Shown one piece after another: positions 9,473-19,481 of a DNA stretch of 64,000 nt; the stretch's first letter is position 1, and the number at the start of each line of letters is the position of its first letter. The position numbers were made by a program, and so were the translations under genes. The notes beneath the pieces were generated by a model. It was not told where the DNA came from and made no database searches. It saw only the letters and a program-made list of their open reading frames with translations. This stretch comes from Seonamhaeicola algicola (lineage in GTDB: Bacteria > Bacteroidota > Bacteroidia > Flavobacteriales > Flavobacteriaceae): the NCBI RefSeq assembly GCF_007997385.1, contig NZ_VOSC01000033.1, positions 310,775 through 374,774 of the forward strand, written 5' to 3'.

Positions 9473-12061
9473 TTATTCTTTAACTATTTTTATTATTCTA
9501 GGTTCTTTAGTTACCAGTTTTGCAAAATATACTCCTGGTTGTTTACCTTGTAAACTTAGGGTTACCACTCCTGCATTAATACTATAAATTTTAGAAGACA
9601 CTACTTGCGATTGCATGTTATAAATTTCAACTAAAATATTACCATTAGTTACAGGTAATGTAAATTGAAAATCTCCAGCTGTTGGGTTTGGGTATGCCGT
9701 AATATTTTTATAGTAATCTATTGATTCTATTAACGCTCCTTCACAATCTTTACTAGATTTTACTGTAACCTCATCTCCTTGTTTTACGTTTACTTCAAAA
9801 TCATAATTATACGTTTGTAATACTAACTCATTATTAATTGACACATTAAACGGCGGTGTACCTTGGGCTATATTTACGGCATATGCTTCTTGCTTTAAAC
9901 TTGTTTTTCCTGTAATTTCTTGTGCTTCTTTAACTTCAACAGTATAACATTGGCTTTCATTTGGTGTACTTTTTAAAGCAATACACAAACTGTAGGTATT
10001 TGGTGCCAAATCAGTAATTGTTATATCTTTTGTAAATTCAGAATCTGTTCCGTTAAAAGTAACCACATAGTTTTCTTCAATATCAGCAACAACAGTTACT
10101 TTACCTGAGTTTGAATTAGGACAATTTTCAGCATTAATTTTAATTGAAAATTGGGTGTCATTAATTGTCCAAGCTTCTCCTTCACCTGTATCTTCAATAG
10201 CATTAACACCTGCTGTCCAGCGGGTGCCACCACGTTCATAAGCACCTATATCAGGCCCACCACCTTTAAAAGGCTTGGTAAAGCCAGTAATTTCTTGGGC
10301 TGCATCAACTAAGCTACTACCTGCTTTAGGCATGAAATTTTGGGCATTAGCATCTTCAAAAGGCGATTCTGAAAAAATTGGACTATTTTGAATATCGAAA
10401 TCAGTAGCCGTTTTAGTAAACCAATCTCCTGTATTTGCAAAGTTATTATAAATCTTGTTATTCTCTTGTGGACCATTGATGTCCCAAGAATCCATAGCAC
10501 GTTCTGCATTCCAAATGGTATTATGATAAAAATCTAAATGCGTATTATTCCAATTTACCTGATATCCGCTCCAAGATACATTCCATACTACATTATGGTG
10601 TACTGTGTAACCTTTACTATCATTATCTAGGTAAATTCCTGCAGCTTTTGCTGGATCACTTGGATTATGAGAGTATGCTGGTGCAGTAGCGTCATGAAAC
10701 CAATTATGGTGAATTTCGTTATTTTTTAAATTTGCATTACCAACGGTATAAAACACCCCAGAATCACTGTTTATTTTTTGAGAGGCAGACACATCATTAT
10801 AAGCAATTTCACAATTTTGACCAGCAACATACATACCATCTCTACCAGTATTGAATATGGTATTTTTAATGATTTTCATATTGTCTCCACTCGTTCTAAT
10901 TGGTGATGCATGTATACCTACATAATCTGTATTACTAATTGTATTTCCTTCTAATATACAATCATCTGCAGCCCAACCTGATACTAATATTCCACTTACA
11001 GAACTATGGTTTACAGTGCATCCCTTCACCAAAGTATTATCTCCTAAAACTTCTATTGAAGCTTCGCCTACTTGAGCTGATGTATTTGTTAAAGAATCAT
11101 GCCCTTCACTACCATGAATTACTTTGCAGTTTAAAATTTGATTGTTATCGGCATTATTATGAATTTTCACACTGCCACCAAAAAAGTTTAAACCTTCAAT
11201 TTTTATATAGTCGCCTTTAATTTCTAAAGCATATTTTCTGGCAGCATATTCTACAGTATCATTTGCAGGAATTACACCATCAGCCGGTTGGAAATAAAGT
11301 ATTTTAGCAACCTCATCATAATACCACTCGCGTGCATAATCTAAAGCTTCTAATTTATTGAATAAGAACAATTGCCCTCTGTTATTACTTGGGTAATTTC
11401 TCCATGTTTGAGGGTTGTGTGTACTAAAAGGCCATTTTGATGTATCTACAGTTGTAAAATCTATTCTGGTTGAAGAGCTTGCCGTTATTTTTCTAGTCCA
11501 GCTTGCACCAGAATGTGCTCCTAAATAATAAACTAAACCACCTGTCCAGTCTATATTTTGAATGCCACTTACAATAAAATGACTTCCATCTCCATTTTCT
11601 ACAGGATGACAATCTACAGTCCATCGGTTATTATCAGTATTATTTGGCCACCTAGCTAAATCCATATAGGCGTTATTGTGATATACAGCTCTAAAACGAC
11701 TTTCTATGCTCATATCAACATTTGCCTTAAATATATTATCGTTGTGTGTTTGCCAACCACTTACATACTTAGTGGCTCTTATTTGAACATTTTCACCATC
11801 GGCTGCCTTAAAAGTTAAATAATTACTTGCTGTACCATTTTTTGTAATTACAAATTCTTCATCATACACACCTTCTTTTATAATACATGTGTCACCCGCT
11901 GACATTTCAGTTATAGCTTTGTTGAATGTTTTAAAAGGACTATCAACAGCACCAGTACTTGCATCATTGCCATTAGTTGCTATGTAATATGTGTTTTGAC
12001 CGAATACAGAGATGTTTAAAAAAAAACTTAACAAAAATAATAAGTGTATTTTGCTTGGCAT
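9473..12061 (-). CDS. Secreted right-handed beta-helix protein with T9SS type A sorting domain
   Basis: An 862-aa protein with a classical signal peptide ending near SVFGQ. Residues about 25-70 form a DUF1565-like start of a beta-helix (YYIATNGNDASTGAVDSPF), an inserted domain follows, and about residues 290-560 are parallel beta-helix rungs rich in N-x-I turns. Residues about 790-862 are a type A C-terminal sorting domain (YPNPTAGDF, NMQSQVV, GVYFAKLV) for the type IX secretion system, so it is surface-attached or released. The fold is shared by PL6 lyases, GH110 and GH141 enzymes; I cannot choose among them. It is the only T9SS-sorted protein among the PUL enzymes here, which suggests a role in first attack on the polymer outside the cell. 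Confidence 0.85.
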   Translation of the reverse strand: MPSKIHLLFLLSFFLNISVFGQNTYYIATNGNDASTGAVDSPFKTFNKAITEMSAGDTCIIKEGVYDEEFVITKNGTASNYLTFKAADGENVQIRATKYVSGWQTHNDNIFKANVDMSIESRFRAVYHNNAYMDLARWPNNTDNNRWTVDCHPVENGDGSHFIVSGIQNIDWTGGLVYYLGAHSGASWTRKITASSSTRIDFTTVDTSKWPFSTHNPQTWRNYPSNNRGQLFLFNKLEALDYAREWYYDEVAKILYFQPADGVIPANDTVEYAARKYALEIKGDYIKIEGLNFFGGSVKIHNNADNNQILNCKVIHGSEGHDSLTNTSAQVGEASIEVLGDNTLVKGCTVNHSSVSGILVSGWAADDCILEGNTISNTDYVGIHASPIRTSGDNMKIIKNTIFNTGRDGMYVAGQNCEIAYNDVSASQKINSDSGVFYTVGNANLKNNEIHHNWFHDATAPAYSHNPSDPAKAAGIYLDNDSKGYTVHHNVVWNVSWSGYQVNWNNTHLDFYHNTIWNAERAMDSWDINGPQENNKIYNNFANTGDWFTKTATDFDIQNSPIFSESPFEDANAQNFMPKAGSSLVDAAQEITGFTKPFKGGGPDIGAYERGGTRWTAGVNAIEDTGEGEAWTINDTQFSIKINAENCPNSNSGKVTVVADIEENYVVTFNGTDSEFTKDITITDLAPNTYSLCIALKSTPNESQCYTVEVKEAQEITGKTSLKQEAYAVNIAQGTPPFNVSINNELVLQTYNYDFEVNVKQGDEVTVKSSKDCEGALIESIDYYKNITAYPNPTAGDFQFTLPVTNGNILVEIYNMQSQVVSSKIYSINAGVVTLSLQGKQPGVYFAKLVTKEPRIIKIVKE

Positions 12062-12307
12062 GGTATATTAATTTTTTGAATTTAAAATTAAGCACAAACG
12101 GATATAACAAATAGAAGGTATATGTATATTTTGGCAACAAATGATTACTACAAAAAATATATTAACAATAAATTTATGTTATAATAGGCATAGATAAAAA
12201 ACACAAAATCATATTAACACATTAGGCTTGTATAGTTTTTGTATAGAAACAACACTAAAATGACAGCTTTTTTTAAAACAAAAAAACAGCTAAACAGAAG
12301 ATTAATT

Positions 12308-13339
12308 TTACTTAATATTAATTTTTAAAACAGCTCCATTATTATTTTCTAGATCTTTTTTAATTGCATTGAATAAATACTCAGGCTTTCCGTTTTTCCA
12401 TAAAATTTGAACTCGCTCATAACGACATTCATCGCATACTGGAAAATATTTACTGCCTTTGTGATGTCCTCTAAAATATTCACCCCAACTTAAGCCATCT
12501 TCAGATTCTAAATACAAACCACTTAACCAATCATAATTACCCATATCTCGTATCAAACAATGAAATTTTTCATCATAAAAGAAAAAATAAGGATCTTCAG
12601 TTTGCCCTCCTCTTTCCGGAAAATCAATAATGGGATTACCGCTATATTTTTCATAAGGGCCTTCTAAAGTTTTGGAGATTGCAACACCTGTTTTTCGCCT
12701 TTCATCATTACGTCTATCCCATGCCCTGTAGTAAATCCAATATTCACCATTTGGATGTTTCATAAATGAAGGGTTCACAACACAATACCCATCCCATGCC
12801 AATGAATCTTTAGATACGTCAATTATAGGTTCATCAAATCGTTTCCATGGGCCATAAGGCGAATTTGAAATAGCCATACCAATACGTTGTGTATTTGCTG
12901 CCTTGGCTTTTAATTGCCAATTTTCTTGTTTTAAAGTGTCCGTTCCTATGTAAAGAAGCACATATTTATCATCAACCTTTGTTATGTTTGGGTTATGTAT
13001 TGTATTAGCATCCCATTTACCTTTTCTACCCTCTAAAATAATTCCCATTTTTTTATAAGGTCCTTCAGGGTGGTTAGCCTCTGCATGTCCTATTTTACTG
13101 TGTGTTAACCAATGTTCATTTTTTGCCCATGTTGAATAATAAACATGCACTTTTCCGTATTCATCATAAATTGGCGCACAACCCCAAACAATACTATCAT
13201 TACTTTCTAGAATGAATTTTCCCTTGCTGCTTGCAATACTTTTTGTAATCCAAGAATCTTTTGGCATATCCTTTTTTTGGGAAAAACCTATTGAGAGAAC
13301 ACCAAAAAACATAATAATCAATAACGCTTTTTTCTTCAT
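12308..13339 (-). CDS. GH43/GH117-like five-bladed beta-propeller glycosidase, secreted
   Basis: A 343-aa protein with an N-terminal signal peptide ending at SIGFSQ. Blades repeat the pattern acid/proline followed by K/E-YW-I/L-YY: KVHVYYSTWA, NPNITKVDDKYVLLYIG, NPSFMKHPNGEYWIYYRAW and EDPYFFFYDEKF. This is the clan F/J-like five-bladed propeller used by GH43, GH32 and GH117. Acidic candidates are the Asp in TEDPYFF and residues at the blade starts, but no family can be fixed by eye. It is the last gene of a tight operon (sulfatase, GH28, GH28, this gene; gaps of 4-9 bases), so it probably acts as an exo-glycosidase on products of the GH28 enzymes. Confidence 0.75.
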   Translation of the reverse strand: MKKKALLIIMFFGVLSIGFSQKKDMPKDSWITKSIASSKGKFILESNDSIVWGCAPIYDEYGKVHVYYSTWAKNEHWLTHSKIGHAEANHPEGPYKKMGIILEGRKGKWDANTIHNPNITKVDDKYVLLYIGTDTLKQENWQLKAKAANTQRIGMAISNSPYGPWKRFDEPIIDVSKDSLAWDGYCVVNPSFMKHPNGEYWIYYRAWDRRNDERRKTGVAISKTLEGPYEKYSGNPIIDFPERGGQTEDPYFFFYDEKFHCLIRDMGNYDWLSGLYLESEDGLSWGEYFRGHHKGSKYFPVCDECRYERVQILWKNGKPEYLFNAIKKDLENNNGAVLKINIK

Positions 13340-13348
13340 AAAATCATA

Positions 13349-14770
13349 TTAATTTACATCAATAAAAACAGTTTCTTCTCGTTTATCTTCTGTTTTTAAA
13401 TTGAAGGTTATATTGTTTGTTTCTAATTTTTCAATATGTCGGGCATAAATACCATAAGCAGGAACTGCACCTAACATTGTAAATTCAGGATATTGTGTTT
13501 CATTCTCTGGCACCACAATTTTAGCATCTTCTGCTGTTCCGCCACCAGGCAGTGTAACATTAATATTTTCAAACTTTATGTGTCCTATTTTATGATTTGG
13601 TGTTCCAGTAAAAAAGAACCCAGCTGTTGGTTTTAACCTACAATCTTTTAGATCTCTAACAGTAGCTTTAATATTGCTTATGCTTACATTATTTATAGAA
13701 CCAACAGGCTTTTTAGGAGCGCCTCTATAGGTAAGACCACGCTCTCCTAAACGCACAAAAATGGGCATTTCTACATTTTCCATTTCAATATTATCAATCA
13801 CTATATTATTTATGTTTGCGCCATCAACACTTAGCACTTTAATGCCGCCTCCTTTGGTATCATGAATAAAGCAATCTTTAATAGTGATATCTTTAAAATC
13901 TCCCATAGATTCTGTACCAAATTTAATGGCTCCCCAATGACTTTTTAGCTTACAGTTTTCTACTAAAACATTAGCCGAAGGTTCAGGACTTGTAGCTTTA
14001 AAACAAATAGCATCGTCACCAGAATCTATTGTACAATTTTTAATAACACCGTTAATACTAGAATCTATATCAATGGCGTCATTGTTTTTATTAGCGTGAC
14101 TATGAATATCAATGCCATCTACCTCAAACCCTTTGCATTGATAAAAATGAAGTGTCCAAGCGGCTGGCTGACGTAAATGAATGTCTTTTAACTTTACATT
14201 TTTAGCACGAACCATTCTAATTAAAAATGGACGGTTTGAATACCTTATGTTGTTGTTTACATATTTATTCCCTTCTGAAATTATTTTTTTGAAATCAGGA
14301 ATTTTAATTTCAATTCCGAGTTCCTTAATGGTTTTTTTGACATTCTTAGGTGTAAACATTTCACCTTGCCCATTAATGGTTCCCTTACCTGTTATGGCCA
14401 CGTTTTCAACATCAACAGCTCCAATAAAACACTGCCCTCTAAATTGCCCAGTTGCATCTATAAATGGATCTACCACCGGATAATCATTTGGGTTAACACT
14501 TCCTAGAAGCACTGTATTTTCGGTGACTTTTAAAGTCACATTATCTTTTAGTAACAATGTTCCTGAAATAAAAGTTTGCCCATCAACAACTACCGTACCT
14601 CCCCCAGCTTTGTTACATGCATCAATAGCCTTTTGAATAGCTTCTGTATTTACGGTTTTATTATCGTCAATTGCCCCGAAATCTTTAATATTCCACTCTG
14701 TTTGTTTTTTACAAGACATGGTAATAAATAAAATTATTAAAGTGCATACTTTTATTATACTATTTCTCAT
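13349..14770 (-). CDS. GH28-family beta-helix glycoside hydrolase, lipoprotein (first of a pair)
   Basis: A 473-aa lipoprotein (lipobox TMSC, Cys20). The N-terminus has the GH28 signature WNIKDFGAIDDN and AIQKAIDACNKAGGGTV; the catalytic region has NKNNDAIDID (Asp231) and DSGDDAICFK (Asp252, Asp253). The polygalacturonase GHG and RIK motifs are replaced by SHWGAIKFG (His278) and GGGIKV (Lys311), so the acidic catalytic residues are kept but the galacturonate-binding Arg is missing. The substrate is therefore probably not homogalacturonan. It is 4 bases from a second GH28 gene and shares about the same length and rung pattern, consistent with an ancient tandem duplication and divergence. Confidence 0.88.
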   Translation of the reverse strand: MRNSIIKVCTLIILFITMSCKKQTEWNIKDFGAIDDNKTVNTEAIQKAIDACNKAGGGTVVVDGQTFISGTLLLKDNVTLKVTENTVLLGSVNPNDYPVVDPFIDATGQFRGQCFIGAVDVENVAITGKGTINGQGEMFTPKNVKKTIKELGIEIKIPDFKKIISEGNKYVNNNIRYSNRPFLIRMVRAKNVKLKDIHLRQPAAWTLHFYQCKGFEVDGIDIHSHANKNNDAIDIDSSINGVIKNCTIDSGDDAICFKATSPEPSANVLVENCKLKSHWGAIKFGTESMGDFKDITIKDCFIHDTKGGGIKVLSVDGANINNIVIDNIEMENVEMPIFVRLGERGLTYRGAPKKPVGSINNVSISNIKATVRDLKDCRLKPTAGFFFTGTPNHKIGHIKFENINVTLPGGGTAEDAKIVVPENETQYPEFTMLGAVPAYGIYARHIEKLETNNITFNLKTEDKREETVFIDVN

Positions 14771-14774
14771 AATT

Positions 14775-16226
14775 TTACTTTATTTTTTTAAGTTTATTAT
14801 TGACTTTAATATTATTGAATTTAACTTTTGTTGCATTTTTAGTGGTTATTACAGAACTAGATTTTGCTTTTAAATCTAAATTCATTTCATTAAAACTACT
14901 ATTATGAACATCGTCAAGAACAATAGCTGGCCTATCGTCTTCTCCTCTTAGTTTAAAAGTTACATTTTTCATTTTTAGACCTTTTACATGACGAGCATAC
15001 ATGCCGTAACTTGGCAATACTCCAAAAAACAATTGTTCTGGATACCTTGCTTCATCTTCGGCAATTACATTATTCTTAGCCCCTGTATTGCCAAAACCAG
15101 TGTACGAAAAATGAACATTCTCCATGGTTACGTTTTCAATATAGTGCCCAGGCAAACCTGTAAACATTATACCTTCGGTAGGCGGATCTATTCTTCCTGT
15201 TAGTCTAGCTTCTATATTTCTAAAAGTAATATTTCTCATTTTCCCTACAGGACGTCCTTCTGGTTTTACATCAGTTTCGTAAACTTGTTCAATAGATTTA
15301 GAGTAATCTCTACCACGATTACCCAGCCTTAAAAATATTGGCCCTCCACAGTTGAACATTTTAATGTTTTCAAAAAGAACATCTTCAAGTATAGCACCAT
15401 CTACCGCTAATAGTTTTATGGTACCGTGACGACTATCGAAAAACTGAGAATTGGTAACCTTTACATTTCTAAATCCAGATTTTGATGCAGTTCCAAATTT
15501 TACAGATGCCCAATAACTGCTCACGGTACAGTTATCTACAAAAATATTTTCGGTGATTTTATCTACACTACTTTTTAAACAAATGGCATCATCTTCAACT
15601 TGTAAATTGGTATCTGTTATCCATACATTAGAGCAACCATCATAATTCATGCCATCATTATTACGGTTCTCCTTGTTGTAAACGTGGCACTTATTAATAT
15701 AAATAGAATCGCACTCTCTAAAATACATACACCAAGACCCTGAATTTTTAATAATTGCTTGCTCAAAGCGTACATTTTTACATTCTTCAATTCTAAATAA
15801 TTTAGGACGTTCATGACTATGTTTAAACATATAACCTTTGCCATTTATCTCTGAACGTGGATGACCAATAATTGTAATATTTTCCTGCCCTTTTGCGTAA
15901 AACAGACATTTTGAAAAATGTGGTTCTTCTGTAGCTACGGGCACTTCTGCGTAATCATTTAAACTGGAACTCCCAAAAAGTTCAACGCCTGCTTCTAATT
16001 TTAAAGTAATGTTACTTTTTAAAAACAAAGTTCCTGTAACGTAAGTTCCTTTTGGAATTATTACGATTCCTCCTACTTTATGAGCTTCGTCTATAGCTTT
16101 TTGAATTGCTTTTGTGCTTAATTCTTTGTGAGACTTTTTAGTCCCATAATCTAGAATATTAAATTCCTGGGCGTTCAAACTTAAACTAAGAAGAAACGCC
16201 AAACACAAGGTTATTTTTAGTTTCAT
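14775..16226 (-). CDS. GH28-family beta-helix glycoside hydrolase (second of a pair)
   Basis: A 483-aa protein with a classical signal peptide (SLSLNAQ), so soluble periplasmic or secreted rather than a lipoprotein. The start NILDYGTKKSHKELSTKAIQ and the pair NRNNDGMNYDG and VEDDAICLKS match GH28 catalytic loops. The third motif reads SSYWASVKFGTAS, with no histidine where polygalacturonases have GHG, and the fourth reads RHGTIKL. It lies 5 bases after a sulfatase and 4 bases before its paralogue. The coupling to a sulfatase suggests that sulfate removal precedes or follows the glycosidic cut. Whether this one is still a hydrolase should be tested, because a loop histidine is missing. Confidence 0.87.
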   Translation of the reverse strand: MKLKITLCLAFLLSLSLNAQEFNILDYGTKKSHKELSTKAIQKAIDEAHKVGGIVIIPKGTYVTGTLFLKSNITLKLEAGVELFGSSSLNDYAEVPVATEEPHFSKCLFYAKGQENITIIGHPRSEINGKGYMFKHSHERPKLFRIEECKNVRFEQAIIKNSGSWCMYFRECDSIYINKCHVYNKENRNNDGMNYDGCSNVWITDTNLQVEDDAICLKSSVDKITENIFVDNCTVSSYWASVKFGTASKSGFRNVKVTNSQFFDSRHGTIKLLAVDGAILEDVLFENIKMFNCGGPIFLRLGNRGRDYSKSIEQVYETDVKPEGRPVGKMRNITFRNIEARLTGRIDPPTEGIMFTGLPGHYIENVTMENVHFSYTGFGNTGAKNNVIAEDEARYPEQLFFGVLPSYGMYARHVKGLKMKNVTFKLRGEDDRPAIVLDDVHNSSFNEMNLDLKAKSSSVITTKNATKVKFNNIKVNNKLKKIK

Positions 16227-16231
16227 GATGT

Positions 16232-17782
16232 TTAGTTTGAAGTGTTATAATATTTCCAAAAATCAACATTAACCAACTCATCATGAGATTTGTCTTTTAA
16301 TTCAATGGCCTTTTGCTTCATTTCTTTTCTCATTTCGGCAACTTTTTCTGCATATTCCGGAAAATCGGCTAAATTGAAGGTTTCCCAAGGATCCTTTGTA
16401 ATATTGAAAAGTTGTGTTACTCTTGATCCTGAAATAAACGCACCTCGTTTTCTATCTTTATCTGGAGCTCTTACATATTCTATAAGTTTATAATCCCCTT
16501 TACGATAAGCTCTTTGATGTTGACGATAAGCGTGATAGGTATAATCTCTTACGCCTTCTTTTTCGTAATTTATAATTGGCAATAAGCTTTTACCCGATGA
16601 GGACTCTGGAGTTTTGATTCCAATCATATCGCAAAGTGTTGGTAAAATATCGTAGTTATAGCAAAAGGCATCCTCTCTTCTTCCTTTGTTTTCTTCATCT
16701 ACTAAACCTCCTGAAAGAATAAAGGGTATATGGATACCGTCTTCGTCATAGATATTTTGCTTACCCATTAAACCATGGTTTCCAACAGCCAAACCGCTAT
16801 CTCCTGCCATAACAATTATGGTATTTTCATATTGTCCGCTATCCTTTAAAGCTTTAATTACACGCCCTATTTGCGCATCTAAATGACTAATAATCGCATA
16901 ATAATCTGATAAATGTTGTTTTGCTATTTCATTAGTTCTTGGCCATTCTGCGAGTAACTCATCACGCAATACAATATGTCCGTTGTCAAAAGGGTGTTGC
17001 GGCATATACGAAGGTGGTAAAGCAATATCGGCTTCGGGATACATATCTTTGTATTCTTTAGGAGCCTGACGTGGATCATGCGGTGTTGGGAATGCCAAAT
17101 AATGGAAGAAAGGTTTCTTCTGCTTATATTCTGAAATAAACTTAACGCTAGCGTCTGCTAATACTTCAGATACATGTGGCCCAGTTTTTTCCGTTCCTGT
17201 GGGGCCTCGTTTATCATCTTTTGTTAATGGACGACTTACAACTTCGCCTTTGTCATTATATTCCAATAGGTAACAGTTTTCGCGTTTATAATCACCTTTT
17301 GGTTCCCAATCGTGATAAGGCATTCTAAACTGATCTGTTAAATATGCTGGTTTTCCAGAAACTTTTGCACCATCATTAAATGAACGTGCTAAAGATTTCA
17401 TGTCTTGATGCCATTTACCAACATGATAAGCATAGTAACCTTCTTTCATAAACATCTCGCCCATAGTTGTATGCGTATCTGGAATATCAAAACCTCTTCC
17501 TTTTAATTGAAATAAATTTCGTCCTGTAAGTAGCATGGCTCTACTAGGCACGCAGGTTGCACCAGAAAAAGCACCCATTAAATAGGCTTTAGTGAATGTG
17601 ATACCATTATGCGCCAAATCATCTAGATTTGGCGTTAATACGGCTTGACCTCCAAGGGCATGAACACCTGTATACCTATGGTCATCTGTATAAATTACTA
17701 AAACATTTGGTTTCTTTTTTCTTTGAGCTTGTAGTTGAAACGTCATTAATCCTAACAAGCAAAAAGCTATTAAATTTTTCAT
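16232..17782 (-). CDS. Type I sulfatase, secreted
   Basis: A 516-aa S1 sulfatase with signal peptide (FQLQAQ). The metal-binding DD pair is in YTDDHRY (Asp33, Asp34), the formylglycine motif is CVPSRAMLLTGR (Cys77), and a second metal motif reads MAGDSGLAVGNHG, followed by GKQNIYDEDGIHIP. The DDHRY type is common among marine Bacteroidetes exo-sulfatases. It is the first gene of the sulfatase-GH28-GH28-propeller operon. Its upstream region holds three phased ACTACA repeats. Specificity is unknown. Confidence 0.94.
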   Translation of the reverse strand: MKNLIAFCLLGLMTFQLQAQRKKKPNVLVIYTDDHRYTGVHALGGQAVLTPNLDDLAHNGITFTKAYLMGAFSGATCVPSRAMLLTGRNLFQLKGRGFDIPDTHTTMGEMFMKEGYYAYHVGKWHQDMKSLARSFNDGAKVSGKPAYLTDQFRMPYHDWEPKGDYKRENCYLLEYNDKGEVVSRPLTKDDKRGPTGTEKTGPHVSEVLADASVKFISEYKQKKPFFHYLAFPTPHDPRQAPKEYKDMYPEADIALPPSYMPQHPFDNGHIVLRDELLAEWPRTNEIAKQHLSDYYAIISHLDAQIGRVIKALKDSGQYENTIIVMAGDSGLAVGNHGLMGKQNIYDEDGIHIPFILSGGLVDEENKGRREDAFCYNYDILPTLCDMIGIKTPESSSGKSLLPIINYEKEGVRDYTYHAYRQHQRAYRKGDYKLIEYVRAPDKDRKRGAFISGSRVTQLFNITKDPWETFNLADFPEYAEKVAEMRKEMKQKAIELKDKSHDELVNVDFWKYYNTSN

Positions 17783-17859
17783 CTTATTTAGTTAATATTA
17801 AATGTGTTTTTAAAATTATGATTCAACGATAAAAACAACTAAAAAACGGATACATTATA

Positions 17860-17899
17860 ACTACATTAGCCATACACAGCACTACATTTTAACTACACA
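17860..17899 (-). promoter_or_regulatory. Phased ACTACA direct repeats upstream of the sulfatase-GH28 operon
   Basis: ACTACATT occurs twice exactly 21 bases apart (17860 and 17881), and a third copy, ACTACACA, follows 11 bases later (17892). Read in the direction of the operon these are ATGTAGT boxes about 78-117 bases upstream of the start codon. Spacing by one and two helical turns fits a protein that binds one DNA face, such as an AraC-type dimer. The same 21-base pair is found upstream of the second GH16 gene. Confidence 0.45.
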
Positions 17900-18036
17900 C
17901 CACTAATACACAATAACCCAAACCCTTTTAAAATCAAATGTTTAGATAAAAAATACAGTGCTGTAAAACTAAACCCTACTCTCTTACAACAGAATAACCT
18001 TGGTTTTACTTCTGATAATAAACCTATACTACTTTT

Positions 18037-19455
18037 TCATTTGTTGTTATAAGTTTTTGCTTTTGGCGGTATGGCTTGTTCATAAAACGCATCTCTCTTT
18101 TTATGATAGTCTTTGTAACCTAATAAGACACATGGTATGTTATTTTCGTTCCATTCAACCCATTTTGAGTACATCTTTTTAGCTAGTTCGGACTTTTTAT
18201 TTAATATGTTGTTAGCCTCAGAAACATCATCTGGCAAATAATACATTTCTGGGTTTTTAGTTTCTTTAACGTGCTTAGTTCCGTCTGATGCTAAAACAGA
18301 CCATTTACTACCTCCGCGCCAGTACATGTAGTCATGTGGCGCTTCTTTGTTTTCACCAGTAACAAAAGGAATTAGATTAACACCTTCCATTTTTGTTGTT
18401 TTGTAGGCATCTGCTCCTGCTACCTCAACAGCTGTTCTAGAAATATCTAATGAATTTACAGGATAATCATAAACAGTTCCTGCCTTTATTTTATTAGGCC
18501 AACAGGCAATAAACGGCACATGAACACCACCATCATACATATTACCTTTACCGCCTCTAAAAGGTTTATTACTTGAGGCATTACCACCTTTTGGATTCTG
18601 AGTTGATGGTTGCGGACCTCCGTTATCACTAAGAAAGAATATTAAAGTGTTCTCGTAAATCCCATTGTCTTTTAAAGATTGTACCACTTCGCCTATTCCT
18701 CTATCCATTACATCTACCATGGCAGCATAAACACGTCTTTTCTTATCTTTTATATGGCTGTACCTTTCTATATCTTCCTTTGGTGCTTGTAGTGGTTGAT
18801 GCGGGGCATTATAAGCTACATATAAAAAGAAAGGTTCATCCTTATTATCAGCTACAAATTTTGCAGCATCTTTACTTAAGGCCGTAGTTAAGTATCCGTC
18901 AAAACTTGCAGGTTTCTTATTTCTTACCAATCCTTGTAAATAGGCTTCCCAAACTTTCTTTGTTAAGTCTATTTTAAAATAATCATGCCCTCCTCCAAGA
19001 AATCCATAGAAATAGTCAAAACCTCTATTATTTGGATGAAATTCTTGTGCCGCACCTAAATGCCATTTGCCTACTGCTCCAGTTGTATACCCAACTTCCT
19101 GCATGCGTTCTGGGAAGAGTTTTTCGTTTGTATCAATTCCCATATGAGGGTTAGCTGGGTCATAAGCAGGATTGGTTTCAAAACCAAATCTGTAAGGATA
19201 TCTACCCGACATTAAAGCTGCCCTACTAGGTCCGCAAAACGCATGATTTACATAACCTTGCTTAAAAATTACACCATTAGCTGCTAGAGCATCTAAATTT
19301 GGCGTTAAAATGTCTTTTGCTCCCGTAAAGCCCGTATCGGCATACCCCATATCATCTGCCATAAACACAATTACATTTGGTTTTTTGCTGGTGTTTTGTG
19401 CGTTTAAATCATCTGCTATCATTAAAGCTAGAAGTAAAACTAGTAATTTTCTCAT
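18037..19455 (-). CDS. Type I sulfatase, secreted (N-acetylgalactosamine-6-sulfatase-like)
   Basis: A 472-aa S1 sulfatase with signal peptide ending near DDLNAQ. The metal site is [13 protein letters not shown], the formylglycine motif is [14 protein letters not shown] (Cys74), and later motifs include [14 protein letters not shown] and [17 protein letters not shown], all typical of the large arylsulfatase A/GALNS-like group. It follows a GH43/GH32-like propeller gene by 26 bases and is probably co-transcribed with it from the promoter upstream of that gene. The 254 bases downstream separate it from the next sulfatase operon. Confidence 0.94.
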   Translation of the reverse strand: MRKLLVLLLALMIADDLNAQNTSKKPNVIVFMADDMGYADTGFTGAKDILTPNLDALAANGVIFKQGYVNHAFCGPSRAALMSGRYPYRFGFETNPAYDPANPHMGIDTNEKLFPERMQEVGYTTGAVGKWHLGAAQEFHPNNRGFDYFYGFLGGGHDYFKIDLTKKVWEAYLQGLVRNKKPASFDGYLTTALSKDAAKFVADNKDEPFFLYVAYNAPHQPLQAPKEDIERYSHIKDKKRRVYAAMVDVMDRGIGEVVQSLKDNGIYENTLIFFLSDNGGPQPSTQNPKGGNASSNKPFRGGKGNMYDGGVHVPFIACWPNKIKAGTVYDYPVNSLDISRTAVEVAGADAYKTTKMEGVNLIPFVTGENKEAPHDYMYWRGGSKWSVLASDGTKHVKETKNPEMYYLPDDVSEANNILNKKSELAKKMYSKWVEWNENNIPCVLLGYKDYHKKRDAFYEQAIPPKAKTYNNK

Positions 19456-19481
19456 TTGTATTTAATTATATAAAATTGTTT

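Noticed and set aside
12096-17852. AAACGGATA found upstream of both the T9SS beta-helix gene and the sulfatase-GH28 operon
   Set aside because: Distances to the start codons (35 and 62 bases) and to nearby ACTACA boxes differ; two copies of a 9-mer are not enough for a motif.
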